NCBI GenBank assembly: GCA_902573735.1
Contig: CACGLH010000001.1
Span: forward strand, 62,001 to 126,000
Direction of reading: 5' to 3'
From: an uncultured Alphaproteobacteria bacterium
Lineage (GTDB): Bacteria > Pseudomonadota > Alphaproteobacteria > Rhodobacterales > Rhodobacteraceae
DNA: 64,000 bases
Each line of letters starts with the position of its first letter. The stretch's first letter is position 1. A model generated the notes under the pieces. The model saw only the letters and a program-made list of their open reading frames with translations, searched no databases and was not told the DNA's origin. This document shows, in pieces, positions 56,558 through 64,000 of this stretch. The position numbers and the translations under genes were made by a program.

Positions 56558-58072
56558 TTATTTATTTTTTTTTAAAATACCAAGAAACCACAAAATGGCG
56601 AAATAAATACAGCTACTTACAGATATAAGTGTAAATAAGTAAATTATTTTAAATTTATTATATACTAACAAATAAAAAAATTCTTTTTCAGCAATCAATA
56701 GTATTGATGCAAGAATTAATGCTGATAAAAAAATAAGAAATATTTTTTTTATAAATTTTCCATCCAAACAAAATCCTATTTTTCTTGACTGATAATATAG
56801 AGCAAAGGCCATTATCCAACTCGAAATAGTGATACTGAAAACGGGAGCTAAGAATCCAACAAAATTTATTAAAAATAAAGCTAATATTATGTTGGATAAC
56901 ATAGAAAATAATGCAATCCTAAAAGGTGTTTTAGTATTACCTTTTGCGAAGAATATTGGAGTAAAAATTTTTTGTAATACAAATGCTGGTAAACCAAAAG
57001 CATATATTGCTAGAGCTGAAGCGGTATTTTTGCTATCTATACTCGAAAACTCTCCTCTTTCAAATAATACTGTAATAATTGGTATAGGCAAAATAATTAA
57101 AGCCACTGTTGCAGGTAAAATCAATATAGTCGCTATTTTTAAAGCATTGTGTACAACTCGATTCATTTCAGATACATTATCTAATAGGATTTTTTCTGAT
57201 AATTTAGGCAAAAGTACACTTCCTAATGCTATCCCAACTACACCTAAAGGTAGTTGATATAATCTATCTGCATAATTCAGCCATGCTATAGCACCGTCAT
57301 AGTAAGAGGCTATTTGTCTTCCAACTAGAAGGTTGATGTGTATTACTCCACCAGAAAGAACTACTGGTAAGGCTATTATCATGAGTTTTTTAATTTTTGC
57401 GTCTAGCTTTGGTAAATTAAGTTTTGGACTGTAGCCAATTTTTTTGCACGATTGAACTAATACAATTAGTTGTAAAATACCAGAAATAGGAACTGAAATT
57501 GAAAGTATTGTTCCTACTTCCCAATCAAAAACATAGGATAATATCATTGCTAAGATTAAACCAATATTTAAAAAAATGGGTGCTGCTGAAACTATCCCAA
57601 ACTTACCATAGGAATTTAGTATTCCTGCAAAAAGGGATGAAACTGAAACAAAAAAAATATATGGAAATGTAATACGTCCAAAAAAAACTGAAGTTTCAAA
57701 TCTATTGTCATTCCCAAAACCACTTGCCATGGCTAAAACTAGTATTGGCATTATAATTATTGAAATAGTAGTGAAGACTAATAATACTAAAATCATCACA
57801 GATAAGGTATTATTGGTAAATTTTATTGACTGTTTTTTATTACCCATACTTTTTTTAAACATAGGAATAAATGCAGCATTGAAGGCACCTTCTGCAAAGA
57901 ATCTACGAAAGATATTGGGTAATGAAAATGCTATAATAAAAGCTTCTCCAATAGGACCAGAACCTAAAAATGCAGCTAACATTATATCTCTTACAAAACC
58001 AAAAATTCGACTAACAAAAGTCCAGAAACCCACAGTTATAAAATTAATTAAAAGATTGGATTTACTAAGCAT
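56558..58072 (-). CDS. murJ: Lipid II flippase MurJ
   Basis: This 504-residue inner membrane protein has about fourteen hydrophobic segments. The MurJ opening GFWTFVSRIFGFVRDIMLAAFLGSGPIGEAFIIAFSLPNIFRRFFAEGAFNAAFIPMF is decisive, with SLFAGILNSYGKFG, LNYADRLYQLPLGVVGIALGSVLLPKLS and FERGEFSSIDSKNTASAL. It moves the peptidoglycan precursor lipid II across the membrane. It follows glnD by 12 bp. Confidence 0.95.
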   Translation of the reverse strand: MLSKSNLLINFITVGFWTFVSRIFGFVRDIMLAAFLGSGPIGEAFIIAFSLPNIFRRFFAEGAFNAAFIPMFKKSMGNKKQSIKFTNNTLSVMILVLLVFTTISIIIMPILVLAMASGFGNDNRFETSVFFGRITFPYIFFVSVSSLFAGILNSYGKFGIVSAAPIFLNIGLILAMILSYVFDWEVGTILSISVPISGILQLIVLVQSCKKIGYSPKLNLPKLDAKIKKLMIIALPVVLSGGVIHINLLVGRQIASYYDGAIAWLNYADRLYQLPLGVVGIALGSVLLPKLSEKILLDNVSEMNRVVHNALKIATILILPATVALIILPIPIITVLFERGEFSSIDSKNTASALAIYAFGLPAFVLQKIFTPIFFAKGNTKTPFRIALFSMLSNIILALFLINFVGFLAPVFSITISSWIMAFALYYQSRKIGFCLDGKFIKKIFLIFLSALILASILLIAEKEFFYLLVYNKFKIIYLFTLISVSSCIYFAILWFLGILKKNK

Positions 58073-58084
58073 TTTCTTTCATTA

Positions 58085-60856
58085 TCAGTTAGGACCAATT
58101 AAAGCACCTGCTTGAATTACTTCTTTGATTTTTTTTTCTAGTATTTCTCTTTTATTTTGAGAATGTAATTTTAGGCCAAAAAGATCTTTAACGTAAAACG
58201 TATCTACTGCTTGTTCTCCATAAGTAGCTATTATTGCGGATGATATAGAAGTATAGTTATCACTTAATGTTCTAGCTAAATCATAAAGTAGGCCTAGACG
58301 ATCTCTTGTCTCAATTTCAATAATAGTATGTATTTCTGACCCTTCATTATCGAAAGTTATATTGGTAGGAACAATAAAGTCTTTTTCTTTCCTTTTTATT
58401 TTGCCTTTTTCCTTCAAAATATCTCTAGCAATTATCTGACCTTTCAAAGCCTCATTAATTGTTTTATTTAATTTGCTAAGCCTATTTTCTTCAAATGGTT
58501 TACCCTCTTTGCTCTGTATCCAAAATACAGAGGTAGCATATCCATCAAATGTCGTATATGTTCTAGCATCAATAACATTTGCTCCAGATAAAGCAATTGC
58601 GCCCGCAAGTCTTGAAAAAATTCCAGGATGATCCTCAATTAAAAAACAAACTTTGGTTGCATCCCTACTTGTATCAGTTTCAACTTTAGAGTTTATATTT
58701 AGTGGTTGATTATTTTTGGAAAGGTTAGCAAAAATAGTTTGTGTTTGTAGGGTTAATCCCAAATAAAAACCTGTATTGTGTCTATTAATTTCATTTTCAA
58801 GTTTAGATTTATCCCAATTTTTTAGCTCTCTTCTCAAAGCAGATTTTGCATTTTCTATTTTTTCTGGTCTTGAAGCGGTTTCGTAATTTTCTTTTAACAT
58901 ATTTTGTGTTTTATAAAAAAGTGTTCTTATCATTACGGCTTTCCAATTGTTCCACACTTCTGGACCTACTCCCCTAATATCACAAACTGTTAAAACTGTA
59001 AGCAGTCGAAGTCTATTTGTAGTTTTAACAACATTAGCAAAATCACGGATGGTTTTTTCTTCTGAAAGATCTCTTTTTTGGGATATATCAGACATGAGTA
59101 AATGGTGTTTAATAAGCCATGATGTTAATTCAACTTCATGACTTTCAAAGCCTAATCTTTCAGTAACCTTAGTTGCAATTTTTGATCCTAATATACTATG
59201 GCTCTCAGTTTGTCCCTTGCCTACATCATGTAATAATAGAGCTAAATAAAGAACTTTTCTATTAATTCCATCCTTTAAAATTTTCGAAGCTAAGGGCAGA
59301 TCCTCTCTAAGAAAACCCTGTTCAATTTGCGATAAGATTTTTACACATTGGATAATATGTTCATCAACAGTATATCTATGATACATATTAAATTGCATCA
59401 TACCAACTATTTTTTGAAATTCTGGGATATATTTCCCAAGAAAACCAACCTCATTCATCCTTCTAAGTGCTCTTTCTGGATCTCCATAATTTAGAAGAAC
59501 ATCAATAAAAATTTTTGAAGCCTCAGAATTTTTTAAGAAATTAAAATCAACATTATTAATATTTTTTGAAATTAAATGAAGCGAATTAGGATGGATCAAA
59601 CGTCTACTCTTTAAACCATTTTGAAATAATTTAATTTGATTTAATGGTTCTTTTAAAAATTTATCTTTGTCAATTACATCAATACGGCCATTTGAAATAA
59701 TAAAACCTTTATCCAGTATTGAATTATTGTTTGAAATTGCAGATTTTATTTTTTTTAATAAGCTAGGACTTTTTTTTACATGCATAGATTCCATTTTTGA
59801 AAGCAGAATTCTAGTTAACTCACCAATGTTTTTTGCATGTAAAAAATATTTTTGCATAAAATTTTCAACTGCTAGTAACCCAGAATCTTTTTTAAAACCC
59901 AACAATTTTGCTAATGGAACTTGCAAATCAAAACTTAAGATTTCATTTGCTCTTTTACTAAAAATATGCAGAGCACATCTTATTGTCCATAAGAAATCCT
60001 CTGCTTTGAAAAAAATTTCTAAATCATCTTTTGTAAAAATTTTATACTTAATAAAGTCTTTTTTATCTGAAATTTTATAAACATATTTTGAAATCCAATA
60101 AAGAGTTTGTAAATCTCTTAATCCTCCTTTGCCTTCTTTTATATTAGGTTCTAATAAATATCTTTCAGCTCCTTGCTTTTTGTGTCTTAGATTTCTTTCT
60201 TCTAATTTTTTTTCAATAAACTCTGGTGCAGATTTAGAAAAAACTTCTCTCCATAGTCTATTATTAAGTTGATTAGCTAATTCAACGTCTCCAAATATAA
60301 GTCTGTTTTCCAAAAGGGATGTTCTAGCAGTTATATCATTTTTGGCTATTCTTAAACATTCATCAATGTTTCTTACAGAATGACCTACTTTTAGGCCCAA
60401 ATCCCATAATATATATAGAATTGTTTCAATAACATTTTCTCCCCAAGCTGTTTGTTTATAAGGAGTTACGAATAACAAATCTATATCTGAATATGGAGCC
60501 ATTTCAGCTCTTCCATAACCACCGACAGCAACTATTGATATATTTTCTCCTTTAGTTGGGCTAACAAGTGGAAACATATATTTTAATACTATTTCAGATA
60601 TTGATTGTATCATAATATCATTCATAAGAGTATAGGCTGAAAGAGAATCTGGGGCTAAATATGGATCCTTATTTAGTTTTTGTTCTAATTTTTCTATTAT
60701 ATTTTTTTTAAATTCTTTTGACTGAATGAGTATATTATTTCTTAACTCAGTTTTGTTTTTTAAATCAATCATACTTATGATATTTTGTTTTTTAATAAGT
60801 GGAGCTATCGTTTGAAACGATTTTTTTAATGATATTTTTTTTAATTCATTGTTCAC
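58085..60856 (-). CDS. glnD: Bifunctional uridylyltransferase/uridylyl-removing enzyme GlnD
   Basis: This 923-residue nitrogen sensor modifies PII proteins. The nucleotidyltransferase domain has GGYGRAEMAPYSDIDLLF near residue 110. The HD domain follows with HRYTVDEHIIQC and LLHDVGKG near 495-545. Two C-terminal ACT domains bind glutamine (EDHPGIFSRLAGAIALSGANVIDART and ETRDRLGLLYDLARTLSDN). All metal ligands appear present. The start is GTG at 60856. Its presence implies PII-based nitrogen control in this organism. Confidence 0.95.
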   Translation of the reverse strand: MNNELKKISLKKSFQTIAPLIKKQNIISMIDLKNKTELRNNILIQSKEFKKNIIEKLEQKLNKDPYLAPDSLSAYTLMNDIMIQSISEIVLKYMFPLVSPTKGENISIVAVGGYGRAEMAPYSDIDLLFVTPYKQTAWGENVIETILYILWDLGLKVGHSVRNIDECLRIAKNDITARTSLLENRLIFGDVELANQLNNRLWREVFSKSAPEFIEKKLEERNLRHKKQGAERYLLEPNIKEGKGGLRDLQTLYWISKYVYKISDKKDFIKYKIFTKDDLEIFFKAEDFLWTIRCALHIFSKRANEILSFDLQVPLAKLLGFKKDSGLLAVENFMQKYFLHAKNIGELTRILLSKMESMHVKKSPSLLKKIKSAISNNNSILDKGFIISNGRIDVIDKDKFLKEPLNQIKLFQNGLKSRRLIHPNSLHLISKNINNVDFNFLKNSEASKIFIDVLLNYGDPERALRRMNEVGFLGKYIPEFQKIVGMMQFNMYHRYTVDEHIIQCVKILSQIEQGFLREDLPLASKILKDGINRKVLYLALLLHDVGKGQTESHSILGSKIATKVTERLGFESHEVELTSWLIKHHLLMSDISQKRDLSEEKTIRDFANVVKTTNRLRLLTVLTVCDIRGVGPEVWNNWKAVMIRTLFYKTQNMLKENYETASRPEKIENAKSALRRELKNWDKSKLENEINRHNTGFYLGLTLQTQTIFANLSKNNQPLNINSKVETDTSRDATKVCFLIEDHPGIFSRLAGAIALSGANVIDARTYTTFDGYATSVFWIQSKEGKPFEENRLSKLNKTINEALKGQIIARDILKEKGKIKRKEKDFIVPTNITFDNEGSEIHTIIEIETRDRLGLLYDLARTLSDNYTSISSAIIATYGEQAVDTFYVKDLFGLKLHSQNKREILEKKIKEVIQAGALIGPN

Positions 60857-60867
60857 TTTGTTATCTT

Positions 60868-62046
60868 TTATTGAAACTGGCTTTTTGCTTGTTTAAGCAT
60901 TTTAGGTTTCCCACTAATTAATTCAATAATAGACAATTCTTTTTCGGCAATTCTATCATTGTTAAACCTGAAAATTCCATCTATTCCGATAAAGCCATTT
61001 CTATTAAAAAGGCCATTGAATTTGTCAAAATAGTCATTCTCACTATTGGTTAAGTTTTTATGAAGAACACCTAAAGAAGCAACTGCGTCATAAGCTAAGT
61101 TAGATTTAGGGTGAGGGATATACCCAAATTTGTTTATAAATTTATTTTCATAAAAACTTCTAAATCTTTGATCTGGCATAGTAAACCATGCTTTTTGTAA
61201 AGCAGGTTCAGATAAAATAGAGGCAGAGTTTTCCCAGTGATTCAAACCCATAATTTGAATACCTTTGTTTATTTTATTAACAGTAATATCTGCCAGTTCA
61301 GCAGCTAAGTGAGCCATTCTTTTGTCTGGCTTACCTGTAAAAATAACTACATCTGTATTAGTTTGAATAATTTTATTTTTAATTTCTTGAGCTAAATCTG
61401 AAATAGCACTTATATCGTCTGAATAATAACTAGAAAAAGTTACTGTGCCTCTATTCATTAAAATTTTATTTGAAATTAGACTGCTGATTTTATTATTATC
61501 TCTAACTGGTCCTATTAATGCAAAGCGATATTTTTTGTTATTCATAGCATACTGAATTAAATTGTTTGCCCTATTAACTACTGTATCGCCTAATATAAAT
61601 ATTTTTCTACCAACAATTGTTGGGTCATCGGACAGGCTTAAAATATTTACACTATTAAATGGAAATTGATTAGAAATCTCCATGGTAACAGAAGAAAGAA
61701 ATGGTCCAACGATGATTTCATTTTTTTCTTCTAAAGCCAATTTATAAGCTAGTATACCTTTTTGGTTAATTCCATAAGTATCATAAGTTCTAATTTCTAA
61801 AAAATTGTTAGCTAAATCTTGTTTAGCTAAAAAAGCAGCATCTCTAAGACTTTTACCTAGTCTTGATAAATTGTTATCTTTTGAGCCAATTGGAAGTAGC
61901 AATGCAATTTTAATTTTTCTATCTTTTGAATTTTTATACTCCTCTTGGACATTTGAAATACATCCATTCAAAATTATTATGATCGACAAAAAGATAATAA
62001 GAAAAAAGTAGTGTTTTTTTGGTCCTTTAATCTTAGTCATGGTCAT
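60868..62046 (-). CDS. Penicillin-binding protein activator-like lipoprotein (LpoA-like)
   Basis: This 392-residue lipoprotein has a signal segment ending in the lipobox LNGC near residue 29. The rest is a type I periplasmic-binding-protein fold (IKIALLLPIGSKDNNLSRLGKSLRDAAFLA, NEIIVGPFLSSVTMEISNQF, IMGLNHWENSASILSEP, KSNLAYDAVASLGVL). This is the C-terminal domain type of LpoA, found in alphaproteobacteria as a single-domain lipoprotein. It is divergent from rsmI, the usual neighbour of LpoA. A role in activating peptidoglycan synthases is inferred from that. Confidence 0.8.
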   Translation of the reverse strand: MTMTKIKGPKKHYFFLIIFLSIIIILNGCISNVQEEYKNSKDRKIKIALLLPIGSKDNNLSRLGKSLRDAAFLAKQDLANNFLEIRTYDTYGINQKGILAYKLALEEKNEIIVGPFLSSVTMEISNQFPFNSVNILSLSDDPTIVGRKIFILGDTVVNRANNLIQYAMNNKKYRFALIGPVRDNNKISSLISNKILMNRGTVTFSSYYSDDISAISDLAQEIKNKIIQTNTDVVIFTGKPDKRMAHLAAELADITVNKINKGIQIMGLNHWENSASILSEPALQKAWFTMPDQRFRSFYENKFINKFGYIPHPKSNLAYDAVASLGVLHKNLTNSENDYFDKFNGLFNRNGFIGIDGIFRFNNDRIAEKELSIIELISGKPKMLKQAKSQFQ

Positions 62047-62147
62047 AGTTTAATACTTTTTTTATATTTAGAATTTTAAAATCTTAAAAGTTTGTCTACA
62101 ATAAATTTGATTAAATAAAAATATTTAAATTTTACAGGAATATAAAA

Positions 62148-63008
62148 TTGAAAATTAACTTTCCTAAAATTGAAACTGCTTTATATCTAATTTCCACCCC
62201 TATTGGAACAATTTCTGATATTACATTTAGAGCTGTTAATGTTTTACAAAACGTCAATACTTTATTAGCTGAAGATACCAGGGTTTTAAGAAAATTAATG
62301 AATATATTAGATATAGACTTAGAGGGGAGAAGTATTCATTCTTATAATGATAATTCAGGAGATTTAGTAAGATCAAATTATATTCATGAATTAGATCGAA
62401 ATAAATCTATCGCCTTATGTTGTGATGCTGGAACCCCATTAATTTCAGATCCTGGATTCAAATTAGTTAAACAAGTACTTAATAAAGGACACAAAGTTAT
62501 ATCTATTCCGGGGGCCTGTTCAGCTCTCGTTGCTCTATGCCAATCAGGATTATCCTCTGATAAATTTTTTTTTGCAGGGTTCCCACCAGTTAAAACAAAA
62601 CAGAAAATTGACTTTTTTAACGATTTGATATCAATACCATCTACTATAATTTTTTTTGAAAGTCCTAAAAGGATAATTAAAACTTTAAAAGAATTAGGTA
62701 ATGTTTTTGGAAGTTCTCATAATATAGCAATTTGTAGAGAGTTAACTAAAAACTTCGAGGAAAACAAACGTGGGTCAATATCTTCAATCATTAATTCCTT
62801 GACTAGTGAAAATAAACTTAAAGGTGAATTTACTGTCATTGTTGACAAAAAAAAAATCGATAAACCTGAATTAAATCTTATCAAATCTGATTTAAATTAT
62901 TTACTTAAATCTAAAACATTAAAGGATTCTGTTTTAATTATATCTCAAAAATATTCTCTCTCTAAGAGAGAAGTGTATAATCTTGGGTTACAGATTTTGA
63001 ATAGTTAA
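62148..63008 (+). CDS. rsmI: 16S rRNA 2'-O-methyltransferase RsmI
   Basis: This 286-residue SAM-dependent enzyme methylates the ribose of C1402 in 16S rRNA. The tetrapyrrole-methylase-fold motifs are LYLISTPIGTISDITFRAVNVL, LAEDTRVLRKLM, CCDAGTPLISDPGFKLV, SIPGACSALVALCQSGLSSDKFFFAGF and FFESPKRI. It starts at TTG 62148, with AGGA eight bases upstream; no suitable ATG is near. It is divergent from the LpoA-like gene and upstream of gshB. Confidence 0.93.
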   Translation: MKINFPKIETALYLISTPIGTISDITFRAVNVLQNVNTLLAEDTRVLRKLMNILDIDLEGRSIHSYNDNSGDLVRSNYIHELDRNKSIALCCDAGTPLISDPGFKLVKQVLNKGHKVISIPGACSALVALCQSGLSSDKFFFAGFPPVKTKQKIDFFNDLISIPSTIIFFESPKRIIKTLKELGNVFGSSHNIAICRELTKNFEENKRGSISSIINSLTSENKLKGEFTVIVDKKKIDKPELNLIKSDLNYLLKSKTLKDSVLIISQKYSLSKREVYNLGLQILNS

Positions 63009-63030
63009 ATAATAATTATTGGAGTTTTTT

Positions 63031-63969
63031 ATGATAAAAGTTGGTTTTCAAATGGATCCTTTGGATAATATAGATCCACGTTTAGATACATCTTTTCGTC
63101 TAGCAGAGGAGGCAGAGTTAAGAGGATATTCAGTATTTCATTACCTACCAAACAATTTAACTTTTTCTAAAACAAGAATAATTGCAAACGGATATTATGT
63201 TAAATTGAATAGAAAACAAAATCCATCTTTTACAATTTTAAAAAATAAAACTATAGATATTGGACATGATCTTGATGTCCTATGGTTAAGACAAGACCCT
63301 CCTTTTAATATGGATTATCTATCCTCCACCTACCTTTTGGACTTTGTAGGTGATGAAACACTGATAGTGAATAATCCGTTTTGGGTAAGGAATTTTCCAG
63401 AGAAATTATTAGTACTTAATTATCCTCAATTAATGCCTGCCACAATAATAACAAGCCGAATAGAAGAAATTCAGGAATTTAGGGAAAAATATGGTGATAT
63501 TATTTTGAAACCATTATATGGAAATGGAGGTGCTGGCGTTTTTAAAATAAATTACAATGACAAAAACTTTGTTGCCCTTTTTGAACTTTTTCAAATGAAT
63601 TCGACTGAACCTTTAATTGCACAAGAATTTCTACCAGAAGTAATTAATGGAGATAAGAGAATTATTCTTTTAGACGGTGAGATTTTAGGAGCCATTAATA
63701 GAATACCACAAAAGGGAGAAATCAGATCAAACATGCATGTTGGAGGTAAGGCCGTTGCGACCGAATTGTCTATTGACGAAATAAAAATTTGCGATGAAAT
63801 TGGTTCTAAACTTAAAGAACATGGACAAATTTTTGTAGGAATTGATGTGATAGGTGGTAAATTGACTGAAATTAATGTTACATCGCCTACTGGCCTTCAA
63901 GAATTAGAAAAGTTTGAAAATAAAAATTTAGCCTCAATAGTTTGGGACAAATTAATTTCAAAAATCTAA
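63031..63969 (+). CDS. gshB: Glutathione synthetase
   Basis: This 312-residue ATP-grasp ligase joins gamma-glutamylcysteine and glycine. It has IKVGFQMDPLDNIDPRLDTSFRLAEEAELRG at the start, DVLWLRQDPPFNMDYLSSTYLLDF, the ATP-grasp KPLYGNGGAGVFKI, QEFLPEVINGDKRIILLDGE, and the C-terminal GQIFVGIDVIGGKLTEINVTSPTGLQEL. The frame opens four codons upstream, but GGAG seven bases before the ATG at 63031 decides. It follows rsmI by 22 bp. Confidence 0.95.
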   Translation: MIKVGFQMDPLDNIDPRLDTSFRLAEEAELRGYSVFHYLPNNLTFSKTRIIANGYYVKLNRKQNPSFTILKNKTIDIGHDLDVLWLRQDPPFNMDYLSSTYLLDFVGDETLIVNNPFWVRNFPEKLLVLNYPQLMPATIITSRIEEIQEFREKYGDIILKPLYGNGGAGVFKINYNDKNFVALFELFQMNSTEPLIAQEFLPEVINGDKRIILLDGEILGAINRIPQKGEIRSNMHVGGKAVATELSIDEIKICDEIGSKLKEHGQIFVGIDVIGGKLTEINVTSPTGLQELEKFENKNLASIVWDKLISKI

Positions 63970-64000
63970 AAATAATTGAATTTTTAATATGACACGAGAC

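Noticed and set aside
63989-64000. Possible gene start (ATGACACGAGAC) at the right edge
   Set aside because: Only four codons are visible and no ribosome binding site is convincing.

Overview
The window is AT-rich chromosomal DNA from a free-living, probably marine, alphaproteobacterium. Supporting signs are the gene order mdh-sucC-sucD-sucA-sucB-lpd beside a divergent sdhCDAB set, an FYDLN-acid (TIGR02300) gene, the block lpoA-like/glnD/murJ/trpS/usp/nfu/tsaB/rimI, and short intergenic gaps. I cannot place it more finely by reading; low-GC marine alphaproteobacterial clades fit.

Left part (1-14.4 kb) is nitrogen-compound catabolism and uptake. It starts with a truncated N,N-dimethylformamidase-like large subunit and its likely small subunit, then a class I aminotransferase. 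A leftward cluster follows: a spermidine/putrescine-type ABC importer (ATPase, binding protein, two permeases), an isochorismatase-family amidase, HyuA and HyuB hydantoinase subunits, a sarcosine-oxidase-like flavoprotein and a 2-hydroxyacid dehydrogenase. Together they could run N-methylhydantoin -> N-carbamoylsarcosine -> sarcosine -> glycine; this is inference from families and context.

14.4-19.4 kb is a decaying sugar or sugar-acid locus: two FGGY kinases and an NAD-dependent epimerase/dehydrogenase surround a class II aldolase gene broken by several frameshifts and stops.

19.66-30.78 kb is an integrated mobile element of about 11.1 kb in the 3' end of tRNA-Ala(GGC). A 17-bp copy of the tRNA end marks the far boundary, and a 22-bp repeat lies just inside each end. 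It encodes a large tyrosine recombinase and a serine resolvase next to the tRNA, and a rightward module of small unknown proteins, a ribbon-helix-helix-like protein and an SF3/VirE-type ATPase. The cargo is a TPR-methyltransferase, two related small alpha/beta proteins, a SnoaL-like protein and small secreted or membrane proteins. It resembles tRNA-targeted satellite or tycheposon-like elements and is the most novel part of the window.

30.8-45.5 kb is core metabolism: FYDLN protein, YgjP-like metallopeptidase, a GntR/FCD regulator and the TCA genes. The palindrome TGTGATCACA occurs upstream of the regulator gene and twice around a -10-like box upstream of sucC, with a related half site between mdh and sdhC. 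This suggests that the GntR protein is a local TCA-cycle regulator.

45.5-64 kb holds a TauE/SafE-type exporter with its TIGR02186 partner, a purine nucleoside phosphorylase with a complete BMP-type nucleoside ABC importer, and housekeeping genes (rimI, tsaB, nfu, usp, trpS, murJ, glnD, lpoA-like, rsmI, gshB).
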